Of a stretch of 64,000 nucleotides of DNA, positions 43,627 through 56,003 are shown one piece after another. Source of the DNA: Apoda limacodes (lineage: Eukaryota > Arthropoda > Insecta > Lepidoptera > Limacodidae). Below the pieces are notes generated by a model. That model ran no database searches. It was not told where the DNA came from and saw nothing but the letters and a program-made list of their open reading frames with translations. Within the stretch, counting starts at the first letter, position 1; every line of letters starts with the position of its first letter. Position numbers and translations under genes: made by a program. Where the stretch lies: contig OX291562.1 in the NCBI GenBank assembly GCA_946406115.1, forward strand, positions 4,432,001 to 4,496,000, read 5' to 3'.

Positions 43627-46195
43627 ATATCGATGGCAGAAAGGCTAATTGACGTAACCAACAATTTCCAACTCCCAACTTCGGGGCTTAAACGTAATCA
43701 GGCCAGTGCTCATCCAACGCTGCTGGGTGCAAGACATTTTCACAGTAAGTGCGATTATTTACTAATCACTTGCTGATTATTTATTTCATTTTGTGTCCTA
43801 GTAGGTAGTTAAAACTTATTTTTTTCTTATGTCACTAAGGTAGCAAACAAGCTTACGTTCAGCCTGATGAATACTGAACACTTGCAACACCAGGAGTATG
43901 ATTCGCGCGTTGCCGACCCTTCAAAAATCTAATAACTTCTTTCTAGAACCCCATGCTGTAGTTGCCAGCTAATGATCTCGGAACTGAACATCGCTGGAGA
44001 TGTTAATACCAAGGATCCCAATGCTCTTGGCGATGGAGAGGGGAGTATTCTGGAATTGTGGGACCACAGTGAATGGGGTTTTCTTAGCGGTGAACGCGCA
44101 GACTTGAGTCTTTGTAGGGTTGAATCTGACCAAGTATTCCCGTCCCCAGTCAGAGACCTTGGACAGAGTGGTCTCGATTTGTGACATAAGTTCTCCATGC
44201 TTTTCCTCCACAAAGGAACGGTACTGTCATCTGCATAGCAGTGTATGTTGTTGATGTCCACAGATGATAGCACAGAGCCTTGCGGGACACCAGCATTAAT
44301 GTCTAAGCTATCAGAGCCACTACCGTCATCTACGACTCGTATGCGTCTGCCGGAGAAAAAGCTAGCCACCCATTTGCACAAATCCTCGGACCCTCCGTAA
44401 GATGGTAACTTCGGTAAAAGACCCCGGTGCAAGACCCAATTGAACGCCTTCGCTATGTCCAGGCTACATGCCAATGCTTTCTCCCAACTCGCAATGGCTA
44501 GTGCCCATCTGTGTGTGAGATACACTAGAAGGGCACCAGTCGAGTGACCGCGGCGAAATCCGTATTGATTGACCAGGTCATATATTCCTAAGTATCTTAG
44601 AAGCTGTGTGTTAATCACACGCTCCATCACCTTGGAGGGGAGAGAGATAATAGCGATAGGCCTGTAATTCGATGGATCTGATCTATCGCCCTTTTTGCGC
44701 ACCGGGTGTACATTCAAAGTCTTCCATGGAGACGGAAATTGTCTAGTATAGAAGAAAAGCGCGAAGACTAGCACTATGGGCCAAGTCACCGTCGGTCTTT
44801 CGCAGTGGTGGTAAAAATGACTGGCAAAAGTTCTTATTGGTAGCTTTAGCAAGCGACCGGAAAGCACAACTTCCAGAGGGATAGCTCTCAAGTGGCCCAC
44901 CTACTTTGCCCATGAATTGGAATTTAGCTATGGCTTTTTTAGCTTTGGCTTGCTTTCTTACTGAACCTCTAACTCTCTAACTATTCGGATCCTTATCATT
45001 ACGAGCTGTGGTCAGGCCAAGCCTCATACGCAGTTTGCTTAAGAATTTAAACCACGGTCGTTTTTTGACACAAGCAGCTACTCACGGGTTAGGAATAAAA
45101 CATTCCATACCAGCGAGGATTGTCTCAGTAACTGCGACTGCACAGACGTCGGGTTCTTCTAAGCTAAAGCAGAGCTGCCTCCACGGGTATGATGCATAAA
45201 ATTCGCGTAATCCATTCCACTCTGCCTACTTATAATGCCATACACGACGCCAATTAGTCGGCCCAGATGGATCTGGGTGAGTGCATCACACTTGAGTCCG
45301 AAAAAGACCGTGGTCCGAGGAGCCAAGAGGCGCATCCACTGAGACGGAATATCCGCCCGGACGTGTATTCGTGCTCGTATGGTCCTCTATATCTGGTATT
45401 CTCGTTGGATAAAGTACCAGCTGAGAGAATCTATAGGTCAGAGCAAATTCATGAGCAGATACCCTTGCGTTGTTAATGGTTCGAGAACTCACGATGGTGT
45501 TAAGGTCTCCCAAAATAACTAGGTTTGCTGTGGGATATTGCTCCAGAATTTTATCATTCGTCAAACTCAGGTATGAGAATAGTCGAGCTACGTCCATGTC
45601 ACCGCTATGAGACCTGTAATGGCACGCATAGATACGAGTGTGGCCGCCGTGATCTACGCGCAGCCATAATATCGACAGGTCCCTGTCTTCGAGGCTATGA
45701 AGACGGCGACAGCAGATATCCTTCCGGACCAACACACATACAGCGGCACAGCCCAATGAATAAATCTAATGTTGTTATATGTATTTAAGTCAACATGAAT
45801 TCCTAAAATTTTAAGCAACATAACTTACAACACAGAATTTAGCAGCTATTTTTTAAACAATAAAAGATACACTCTTTTTCCTATCCAAAAAAACCCCCTC
45901 TTACAAAATCTCCATATAAAAATTGTTGTTGGTTACATCCATAGCTGGCCAAAATTAGGAAAAAAATGCATTGACATAACCAACAAATCGATCATTTCTC
46001 GGACAGATATAACAATAATGCTTTCTCCGGTTTACAGATAACTTCAGTTTATATGACTGGTAAAAAAATAATCAGTGTAGCACTTATATTTGAATACTAC
46101 ATATGAATTTTTGAAAATTTTATTTTTAGTTTTTCAATTTTTCCCAAAGTTGGCTTTTTGCTGGTTACGTCAATTAGCCTTTCTGCCATCGATAT
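43627..46195. mobile_element. Inverted-repeat element split by a LINE-A insertion
   Basis: The left end ATATCGATGGCAGAAAGG continues CTAATTGACGTAACCAACAA. The right end is its inverse (TGGTTACGTCAATTAGCC, TTTCTGCCATCGATAT). About 38 bp match nearly perfectly, and weaker similarity extends to about 60 bp. Between the ends lie about 630 bp of element sequence plus the 1.9-kb LINE-A copy. No transposase of its own, so probably a MITE-like element. Confidence 0.7.
43820..45757 (-). pseudogene. LINE-A copy (minus), endonuclease and RT with internal deletions
   Basis: Endonuclease part 45756-45286: DICCRRLHSLEDRDLSIL, VILGDLNTIV (GDLN in place of GDFN, HH lost), APLGSSDHGLFRTQ. RT part in frame 44900-43929: NYRPIAIISLPSKVMERV, QYGFRRGHSTGALLVYL, CSLDIAKAFNWVLH (N where the large copy has D in FDRVW), NAGVPQGSVLS, DINNIHCYADDSTV. 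Deletions: after TWPIV (about 200 bp) and between FSSEIIS and the 3' end (about 500 bp). The 3' UTR and A-rich end are at 43818-43960 on the left. It lies inside the inverted-repeat element. Non-functional. Confidence 0.85.
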
Positions 46196-46492
46196 TCATA
46201 AAGTTTTACACCCTATCGCGTTTGGTATCGCTTGTTAATTTAATAATATAGATTCCCTTTAATCGATTTTATTTCCACTGTTATAAAAAATCTGCTATTC
46301 AAATCATTACAATAACCACGTATGTGCGGACAGACCCTTCGATTGTCTGTGGAACAAGTCATGTCTTTAACAAGGAGTTTCTTCTTAAAGATCCAGTACA
46401 CGTTGGCCGAGCCCGTTGGCCGAGTTGGCCGTGAAGACGGACGTGGAGGCAATCGCAGCTGCTTCAATTTACTTGTACAGCGCTTTTAATTT

Positions 46493-46825
46493 TTAGTAGC
46501 TTTTGCCCGCGGCTCCACCCGCCCCTAAATTTGGCTATCGGCATAGGATCCTTACGGCAACTCCTTGATTATCTTAAAAAAGGTAGATATAGCAAGCTAT
46601 AGCTGCAGCTATAGTTCATTCATGGAATTCGTTTATAGTTACTCCCGCGGTAACTTTTGAATTTTCTGGGTTGAAACATAGCCCATGTGCTTTCCCGGGG
46701 CTGAAAGAATCTCTATACCAAAATCATCTAATTGGTACAGTGGTTTCCAATTCATCCAGTGGTTGAAGCGTGATTGAGTAACAAACAACCAAACATTCAA
46801 ACTTTTGCAGTTATAATTTCAATGG
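46493..46825 (+). repeat. Lep-R dispersed repeat, near complete
   Basis: TAGCTTTTGCCCGCGGCTCC, GGCTATCGGCATAGGATCC, ATATAGCAAGCTATAGCTGC, GTTACTCCCGCGGTAAC, GATTGAGTAACAAACAACC. One of the best-preserved copies of the family here. Confidence 0.8.
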
Positions 46826-48278
46826 GACAGCTGGTACTTAATGAATTTTGCTAGCGGTTCACGAGAAACAAGAGCAGGCGACCCGGCTTTATAAGCTCTG
46901 TATTTACCAAGTTTACATACGTTTTACGCCTCAACCTTACTTCTTACCGGAATGGTATAAGTAATGTGGGTATGTATAGGTAAAAAGTGTGTATTATACC
47001 TGTCACTATTATATAAGGTAAATCGTTTATATTCCTGTTGCCGTCTGGTCTGGAGTGAAGGAGAAGGAACATACATCAAATAACATGTTACCTATTGTTC
47101 CCTTAATATTAGGAACGGTTTAAATAGAACTTTATATATGAGTTCGGTATAATTTTGCCCAACAAATGGCATTTATTATAAATTAATACAAAAAAGTAAA
47201 ATTCTCGCTTTTTTGGGGATATGTCGGTACTCACACAATATTATTTTCTATTACAACAAATAGTAAAAAGAGGAAATTAAACAAACCTAATCTACTTATA
47301 CCTAACTTAGTATTACTACATTTGCTTCGATCTAAAGCTAGTCCCTATCAGAAATAGAGTTTTATTGTAATTATGTTAATGTTTAACTTAATATTAGCTT
47401 ACTTAATTATGAAAAATATTATAAAAAGTCTAGATGCAGTTTGTGCTGCAATCTGGTAGCGGTGATAACAATGTACTTGGCCTTTATAAGTTACTAGGAT
47501 TTGTTTTTAAACCACGTTAAAATATTATACTTATTAAATACGCACAGTTTTACTATATATATGTTTGGGTTACCAATTTTTAATTGACGAATAAATCACC
47601 GTAATTTAACATCAATTGGGCAAAAGCTTGTGCATTTTTCCACTATCATACATCAATTCAATTTTACAATACAAAGTTAAAAAGTACACACATTAGTAAC
47701 TTTAGTAAGCAAATTGTTCTCAAAGTTTTAATTTTCCCGTACTGGTGACTGATGATATTGCATTGCTGCATGATAGTTAAAAAGAACACACATTAGTAAC
47801 TTTAGTAAGGCCACAGAGTTTTATTTTATTATTATATATTTATTATTTTGTGACCCTTTAAAATGAGTAGGTACAAACGAAATTCTAACAGGCCCTTAAA
47901 GAAAAATGCCTCATAACGCTGACTGTAGATTAACTGCTGAAATAAATGCACCCTTCAACCCTTTTAAAAAAATATTTATTTTTTATCGCTGGTCACTGTT
48001 TGATATAATATGCAATTCGAAGCAATGTTTTAAAAAGGTACCGACCCTAAGCCCTTGAAATTTGCCTTATGCCCTCAAGCTGAAATCAACCATGTTAACC
48101 TTAAATAATTCGTTTTTCTGTGACAAAGAACATCTTAGAGCGGATAATCTATTACAGTAATTTACTACCTTTACTAGTTAGTTTACATAATAATAAATTT
48201 TATATGAGCTGCAATTAGAATAGGAGTTATAAATTAAAAGAATAAATTATTTAAAAATCAAAAAACCCAACTGCGTCA
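46826..48278. other. AT-rich stretch, nothing recognised
   Basis: A short direct repeat (ACACACATTAGTAACTTTAG near 47688 and 47788). No gene. Confidence 0.5.
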
Positions 48279-48420
48279 TTAGATTAGATTTCTGAAGGTT
48301 TGGCAACGCGCGAGTGATGCCCCTGGTGTTGCAAGCGTACATAGGCTACGAAACAGCTTACCATCAGGCAAACCGTAAGCTTGTTTGCCACCTTAGTGTT
48401 ATAAAAAAAAAAAAAAAGTA
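48279..48420 (+). mobile_element. LINE-A 3' end
   Basis: Strongly 5'-truncated copy: TTTCTGAAGGTTTGGCAAC, GTGATGCCCCTGGTGTTGC, ACCATCAGGCAAACCG, TTTGCCACCTTAGTGTTATA, then an A run of 15. TAGATT occurs directly at both boundaries, a possible short target-site duplication. Confidence 0.8.
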
Positions 48421-49554
48421 GATTTTATACGCTGGGTTTTTTGATTTTTTAATTTATTTATTTTATTTAAAACTTTTTAGTTAGAATTATACAACGGTAA
48501 ATATCGCAATCTTGTCAATTTATTGTAAGAGTTAAAATTCTTGAGATTTTTATGTAGCTTGTGGACTAGCGGTGGTTTAAACTATTGATTATTAATCATA
48601 AGTATGAAGATTCTAGTAAGAATGGTTGCTAACCAACTTTAAATCGTTATAGATTCTAAATGGTCATTCATATTGAAAAGAGATAAGAGAAACCTAAAGA
48701 TAATTTTAAAGACCTATTTAATAGTAAACCCCTTATGACATAGTTCGTCGACTTTATTTTTTTTCTTTTTCACAATATAGCGTTTGGTTATCTCCATATT
48801 GAATTTTGATTTTTGTCATATCTTTAGTGACACTCGCAAGATTAAGAGGAATCGATTGACGTAAGAATCATTAAAATCGGTTCATTCGTTTGGTCTGTAG
48901 AGCGCCACAAAGGAACAAACATACATAGGCTGATAAACACATTACTTCCTCGCAGTCCTTCGCAGCCGGGTAAAAAGCAAAAAAGATGGTCAACCGTTTG
49001 AAAAAAACGTTTTTTTTTAAAATATTCAAAAAACGGATGCAGTAATTTTGTAGTAAAATAATGAACATTGTATTATTTACAATGAGCATAAATTTTTCAA
49101 TTTGTAACTAGCGATAGACTACAAAATTGATTTTAAAAACGAAAAGAAAACCACACATTTGACAAAGGCGTAGTCTATTTGTGAAATAGACTTTGAATAG
49201 TTGCAGACTTATAGTATGAAACTGTATCGTATCTTCATGCTCAATTTATTAATTGTCAGCGAAACTGATAATAAACGTACAAGTCTGTTTCAATACACTT
49301 GAGTTCATTAAAATTTGACTTCGTTTACATTTTTAAGCCATTCTTTGTGCAACTAGTTTTGGAATTTGCTCTGCAGCTCGTTACTTATTAAGAGCCTGTG
49401 GCCTAGCTTAGCCTATCGGATAAGTTTTGAGAAGAAAAGCGACGCAACGTTAGGTGTGGTCTGTAAATGTATAGGTAACCGCTTGATAGCATATTTTTCT
49501 GAGTCACGTTAAACTGTAGTCATATGAAACTCATACAGGTGAGTGACAACGTCC
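48421..49554. other. AT-rich stretch, nothing recognised
   Basis: A 72-codon minus-strand frame at 48871-49089 has no motif. No gene called. Confidence 0.5.
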
Positions 49555-49640
49555 GCCATCGCGCACTAGACCTGTGTGGTAGACTATGGTCTAAGCGACC
49601 CTCACCAAGTAGCGGCTTGTGCGCCTGCAGTGAGGCGTAT
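49555..49640 (+). mobile_element. SINE tail fragment
   Basis: CGCGCACTAGACCTGTGTGG and GTAGACTATGGTCTAAGCG match the common 'GGTGGACTATGGCCTAA' lepidopteran SINE tail. Confidence 0.45.
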
Positions 49641-50019
49641 AACGCCTTAAGCAAAGCTTAAAACTTGTTACTTTAATTTATATTAAATCTTGCAAATGTC
49701 AAGTTTAAAAACTAAAGTTAGCTTGTAACAACAAATAGTCTTTCTGGACGACATTAATAATGGTAGACGGTGTGATGAGGCAAAGTAACAAAGCTTTCTG
49801 AGTCTGTAAAATATAGATATTTTCTCTATGCTACGTCTGATTCATAATTCTGATAGATTGATTCATTCATTTCTTATTCATTCAATCTGTAACTGAGGGC
49901 CCCTTAAAAAGGCTCAAAGTAGCTGAGCGAGCCTTGAAGTGGGCTGTACACTAGGTAATTATTTGCAAAATAGAACTCACTATGTCAAATTTGACGAAGA
50001 ACCAAAGTCACCAACACAG

Positions 50020-50270
50020 CTTGATTAGTGAGTGGCAATGGGACTGCCTTAGTCGCTCCTGCTCGCTGAACCATTGGTTGTGCTTTCGACCCTGTCACAG
50101 ATAAAAGGTGCTAAACATTTTTATTTGTCTCGAGTCTAGGTGTGTTCTCTACGTACCTATAATATTATATTTACGGAAAAAAGTACATAAATATTTGTAT
50201 CTGTATACTTTGCCTAATACACATCTACCAGCAACAAGCTTGGCTTAGATTAGGATCAGATGTCTCTGTC
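50020..50270 (+). mobile_element. Putative SINE
   Basis: TTTGTCTCGAGTCTAGGTGT and AAGCTTGGCTTAGATTAGG resemble the body and tail of SINE-1 type elements. No clear A/B boxes. Confidence 0.35.
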
Positions 50271-51345
50271 TCATCTTTCTAACAATATTTTTATAGTTTT
50301 TATTAATGGTTATAGGCCACATAGATTGATTTCTCCAATTATGCAGTACCTATTAGTTTTCATTGAAATCGAGCCCAAGACTCCTTTAATTATTTTTCGC
50401 TATTACTTATAATTTCGGATTTGCTCATCCTAGCTCACTTAAAAACTCACCCTGTAGAGGGAAGTTCAAAAAAGCAATGGACCACGTCAAGGTTAATTAT
50501 CACCACAATTCTATTGTGTTTTTGAAACCTAAGTTGATGAAATGCGTAATAACCCTTATCCGTCGAGTTCGTTCTAATTTAATCTTATTGTTTTAAAATT
50601 CTACAATACACTTAAAATCGCATTTAGTCGCTTTTTAAATGCTACCAAATTTCTAGTAATTAGGTAAATATAATACTAATAATTTTGAGATAAATGCACA
50701 AAGAAAGTTTGCTTCCCGAACTGTTTCTGCACATTCGATTCCTTTGTATAGATATCACGCAAAACTGCGCGTTCTCGCTGCAAGCCAATAAAGAAAACTT
50801 TTTCCAGCTTCGGAAACAAGGGCCCAGACCAGCTGTTATACTTCAAAACAACTTAATAGAAACTTTAACTTCGTTATTCTTCTCAACTTTCTTAAATTAC
50901 AAATAGGCACCTAATATATATATATTGCTTGTCGATGAATTTTATATAAAAAAATGTACGACATCGTTATACTCTAATACTAGTTGTGTGTGTGGGTGTG
51001 TGTGTGTGTTTCAGCGATACTAAAGAAACAAGGCTTTTATAAAAGCGTTTATAAAAAAAACATGAAATAGTAGGTACATTATGATTTGAGTGAGCTAGGC
51101 TGCTCATTACAGACGAGCCAAACGCAAGGCCGAAATTCAGCCGAGCGTGTATTTAACAGTGCTCACGAATATCATACGACTGTTTTCAACATACTTGAAG
51201 GACAGTTAATACTTATATTAGCGTTAAAATGTTGTATATAGAATAGAATCTAAAAATTTTGATATGTTTTTAATAATAACGTTGGATTTATTTTTTCAAA
51301 AAAGAACTTAGTCATAGGCATAATTTATTTTTACTTAAAATTTAA
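50271..51345. other. Spacer with a diverged repeat and (TG)n
   Basis: 50335-50460 is a diverged relative of 37670-37810 (TAATTTCGGATTTGCTC). A TG microsatellite lies at 50986-51013. A 70-codon plus-strand frame at 50694-50906 is unassigned. Confidence 0.5.
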
Positions 51346-51770
51346 AAATCAGCCAAGTGCGAGTGGGTCTCGCGCACAAAGGGTTCCGTACCATTATCTA
51401 ACGTTTTTTTTGTATGGGAGCCCCCCTTAAATATTTGTTTTATTATTATTTAATTATTTATTTTTAAAGCGGCTATATAACTAAATATTTTATGAATATT
51501 TTAAGCGTCTACCTGTTGGCGTTATCAATATCGAGCAAATCGAGCATAAAAATCACGTTAGTTGTATGGGAGCCCCCTTAAATATTCTTTTAATCTGTTT
51601 TTTAGTATTTGTTGTTATAGCGGCAACAGAAATGCATGTTCTGTGAAAATTTCAACTGTCTAACTATCACGGTTCATGAGATACAGCCTGTTCACAGACG
51701 GACGGACGGACGGACAGCGGAGTCCTAGTAATAGGGTTCCGCTAATTACCCTTTGGGCACGGAACTCTAA
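51346..51770 (+). repeat. GGTTCCGTA dispersed repeat
   Basis: Head CAGCCAAGTGCGAGTGGG and GGGTTCCGTACC, two TGTATGGGAGCCCCC words, (GGAC)n at 51700-51716, tail CTTTGGGCACGGAACTC. Confidence 0.85.
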
Positions 51771-53344
51771 AAAAATGTTAAAGTACTTGTGCGGTAATTA
51801 TCATACGCTCTATGTACTTTGTCTATTCTGTCAAATACTTATGTATAAAAGAGCCATCTGTGGTTCAAGATTCGAACTACGCGCCCAGTGAGTAATTATA
51901 ATTAACTCCAGCCAAAACTTAATTATAAATTCCCTAGATACCGATATGGTTTTCTACACTTCTGTTGCCACCATTTTAATTGTCTTTTGGTGAGTTTATT
52001 TATGTATTCACCTTAGATTTTTATTGATTTACTTGCAAATGTGATGTCAAACATTGTTTGAGACACTCGAGAGGGTTCTACATAGCTTCTCTTTGATAAT
52101 TTTCTCCTTACCACTCTTAATATACTATATACTATTCTACTCCTATATTACAAAATATTCTATATATATAACGTCAACTGTATCAAATTGATCTTCATTT
52201 CAATGCGCTGCATCATAATGCATTGTGACAGTAGAGGTTTACCGGTGAAACTGTTAATGAAAGTAGTCTCGTAAAACTAGTTTCTTAATGTAGACTTGGC
52301 TTAATCGTCTAAGCAACTTCTAAATTATATAATTGAGGTAAAGATAATTCATATTACTTTTAATAACAAAGATAACTAGGCGAACATCACCGTAATCATT
52401 TTTAGGGAATCAAACAATAACACAAACGATCCCTAATTTTTATTCTAGCATGACAAAATTGGACTATATTCCCGCTTGTGTTGCGTAGCTGAGCTAATAA
52501 AGGTGACCGGAGTGAATGGGATTATCGAACGTATACGAAGAGTAGATGAGGGTTAAGTGGGGTCACTGAAGTATCTAATGGCTCCATTGTTGACCTGAGG
52601 ATCAAAACGCGACGACAGTCTCATGGGATTAAGCCTATTGCTCCAAGTACGCACTTATCATTCCGTTCCAAATCATTCTATACCTAATGCTTTCTGAACT
52701 GATAACTTTAATGAGATGCTTGGTGAACGACAGCAACGAATAGATCTAGAAAGATTAGTGCGATATAATTGAGGAAATCCAATGTGACGTGTTATCTCTT
52801 TTCTCCGCAGTAGTAACCCTTATAAGATCACAAACGTGACTATCGTTCTGTCCCTCTCTACAACAGGCATTTACCTCAGCCATCACTTGACGTAAAAACT
52901 ATTTTTTTTTCCTCTGATTATCGTTCTTAGTTACCCTTTTTTTTAATTTAAATCAATTTTTAATACATTTAAAATTGACATGGAATGTAAAGAAAAAAAA
53001 AAATAAAAAAGGTGTGGCGATGGTTTTCAATTTATAAAATGTAGTAACTTATATATATTGTATAGTCGCGAAGAATGTCAAATCTGAGGTTTGACTAGTC
53101 AAAGCTCAGTTCTTAAAAACTTTAACTTCTTACAAAAAATTTAGGTACTATTTTTACGATAAAGTATTGTTTCAAAGTAGGTTAGTTAAGTCATTTAAAT
53201 AACATAACATAACCTAAGCTAACCTTACCTAAATCAAAGCACTAATATATCGAATAAAGTGAACTTTGACTAGTCAGTAGTCATCCTCAGATTCAACGAA
53301 TTTCGCCCTTTGACTATTAAAAATATTTTCTGTATAACAAGTCA
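51771..53344. other. AT-rich stretch, nothing firm
   Basis: A good-looking acceptor (CTCTTTTCTCCGCAG at about 52797-52811) is followed by 27 open codons, but no donor or partner exon is seen. No gene called. Confidence 0.45.
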
Positions 53345-53622
53345 ACACTAATATTATCAATGCGAGAGAAAGTTTGTTTTGCCTTTCTACAAGTCGCAAC
53401 CGAGAATCTAATTTAGCTGATATTTAACACAGGTAAAAGAAAAGAGATGGAGAAGGACTAGGCCACCTATTATCCCAGAAATTAATAGTTTCCACAGGAA
53501 TACCGATAACTTAATTCCACGTGGACGAACTATAGCTGCAGCTAAAGCTTGCTATAACGAATTTTGTGCAGTGAAAATCCCACGCCGATATACGTATTTG
53601 GCAGGCAAAAGCTAGTCATCAG
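53345..53622 (-). repeat. Lep-R dispersed repeat (minus)
   Basis: Minus strand: TAGCTTTTGCCTGCCAAATA, TATCGGCGTGGGATTTTCAC, AGCTTTAGCTGCAGCTATAG and a tail GATAATATTAGTGTTG at the left. Confidence 0.75.
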
Positions 53623-54384
53623 TGGCAAAGGGGTGGAATTATGACAAGGATAAGCCGGTCAAAAAATTATATGTTTTTTGTTCTCAAAACTTAATTTGGA
53701 AAATGTAGTTCCATGATCCGGTAAGTAGTCAGTTAAACAGCACTCTATATGAATGAATACAAACAGTGATAATGACGGACGGACACGTACTAAATTCATA
53801 CTTTTCTGAATAAAACACAAGTCCATTTCTGAATAAAAGCGTTTGTACTTCGTTATTGAAAATTTAATATACTTTGATTTTTAATTTTTCAATCTTATCT
53901 ATCAATTACTTGTGGGCGACAGAGAAAACAAACGGTAAAAACGTATTCATCAGAAAGAGCAAATAAATGTATCCAGCAAATTAACAGCCTAAATATTATG
54001 GCTTAGCACCATTCCGGACCCAGAGCACTTCTGGAGGACACCCCTGGGGCTGCAACGGGAACAACGTTGAACAAAATACGTAAACGCCAACTTGTACATG
54101 GAACTTTCGATCTTTAAGTCGCGAATTAACTTATTGCAGATAGCTTCTCTCTAGCAAAGTAATTGAAGCGCAACTCGCTTTGTAGTGAATACGTGGTTTT
54201 GGTAGTATTAAAATAATGAATGGAATTTCTTCAAGGTAGGCTAATGTGAATCAGCTTGCATTGATACGCCGCCGCCATTGCAGTCATACATAGAAGCTGA
54301 ATTAGTATTTTGAAAGCTTTGACATGCAAAAGAACCATTGTAATTTGATATAACCTGCAGACGTTTTCTACTTGTACATACTAT
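53623..54384. other. AT-rich spacer
   Basis: No gene seen. Confidence 0.5.
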
Positions 54385-54500
54385 AGTATAGGGTTCTTCA
54401 AGAAGGGAGTGATTAGATTTTTAAAGAGCCTTTCACACACGAGTACTGCTCCTAGTGTTGCAAGCTTTCATAAGCTACGGTGTTTGCTATCTTTATTAAA
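54385..54500 (+). mobile_element. LINE-A 3' fragment
   Basis: TATAGGGTTCTTCAAGAAGG, AGTGATTAGATTTTTAAAG, CCTAGTGTTGCAAGCTTTC: diverged C-terminal codons and start of the 3' UTR. Confidence 0.65.
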
Positions 54501-55909
54501 TAAGATAATTGTTAATGTTCTATGTAGTCCTTCTCCCTTATGTAGGTAACATAATACATAGCCTTTGTTCATTTGGAATAATGTACCTTTTAATAATGAA
54601 CCGAAAATTACCGTCCACATAGAAACAAACTTAGAAAATCTACTCTCTCTGTATCAATCCTATTCAAAAACAGGTTACGTATAAAACAAAATCAAGACAC
54701 CATACAAAAATATACTTGCCGTTTAAAATAAATATATAAAGGAAGCTCATTATGTCACCTTATAAAAAGTTTATTTTTTCACAAATCCTTAACTAAGCTC
54801 GCCTTGGCCAAACTTCCCTTCTTGTTTGGTGGCGAATCCCTTTAAGGGTCAGTTTCAATATTCCGGTCAACATCTCTGGATGACCCTTTACGACGTGCTT
54901 AGAATTTCACAATAACAATGTAAGGGAATCAAATACATTCTGATTTTCTTGCAGTTACGTAGTAGATAAATCCAGATTTGAGATAACAATATAGTTAGTT
55001 AAGGAAGAAAAACTTTTTTGAGGGACACAATTTTAGGGAAGGCAACGTAAAATCATTTTTTTTTTTCAAAAAATACAAAGTTATTTTCGTGTGAAACTAT
55101 TCGTTACTCTTGATAAATAGGTTAGGATCTTCAACATTTTAAATTTAACACTTTTTGAACTTTTTGTACCTACGAACTACAAATCAAAAACATGAAATGT
55201 TAATATTTGTTAGCATATCTTAGCCCCTTGCCAGGTCACAGATACTTATTCCTTACAGCATAAAATGTCACACTTGACACCAAGACGAGATCTTCTAAAA
55301 CAGGGACGTGTTCATTATAAACATAACCCTCGTCGTTTGTGTCAAGATTAATGTGATAGTGTTCAGCGTAAATATAGCGAGATCATTAACAATAACAACC
55401 TTGGTCTATTAAGACCTAAATCTAGATGAACTGAAGAGGTTGACGTAGACCGACGAGTGCTATCGCTTCGTACACTACTCTGAAATGTCGTGAATTATAT
55501 ATTTACGACACTTCAGAGTATCAAGCGATTGTGTCACTCTGTAGTAATTACTAATTCATAATTTACATTATCTTCTAGCTAGCTGCTGTTGCGCGGTGTT
55601 ACCTGCGTCATTTAACTTTTCCCGTTCTACAAATTTTTACGTCTTCGATAAATGAACCAGATAAAAAACACTATCTACTCAATTGCCAATGTATGTGTTG
55701 CGGTCAATGTATGAAAATGGTGATTTAATTGATGGTTACCGCTACGTATTAGTAAGAACCGGTCAATGTAAAACATTTTAACAGTTCAATCATTATTGTT
55801 CATCTGTATTAATAATAACCAGTAGATAATAATATTTGCAATTCTACTCAACCAGCTAGAACTAAACATAGGAGTAAAATAACCGAAACAGCCAACTATT
55901 TTTGATTTC
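54501..55909. other. AT-rich stretch downstream of the second clarin-like unit
   Basis: Contains the hairpin at 55462-55529. No open frame worth calling. Confidence 0.5.
55462..55529. repeat. Imperfect hairpin
   Basis: Stem ACTCTGAAATGTCGT / ACGACACTTCAGAGT (14 of 15 paired), loop 13 nt, extended by ATCGCTT / AAGCGAT after a small bulge. Could be a decayed MITE or a small-RNA precursor; nothing decides. Confidence 0.7.
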
Positions 55910-55915
55910 TTTATT
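55910..55915 (-). terminator. Poly-A signal AATAAA for the second clarin-like unit
   Basis: AATAAA on the minus strand, 88 bp after the stop codon at 56004. Confidence 0.5.
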
Positions 55916-56003
55916 AGTTAGAACATTTTATAATTTATATTACTTAGAACATCGCAAAAAAATGAAACGTATTTAAAATGTATAAACTTAGAATATAGAC
56001 ATA

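Noticed and set aside
52797..52900. Possible exon after the acceptor CTCTTTTCTCCGCAG
   Set aside because: Only 27 codons, no donor, no partner exon and no homology recognised.
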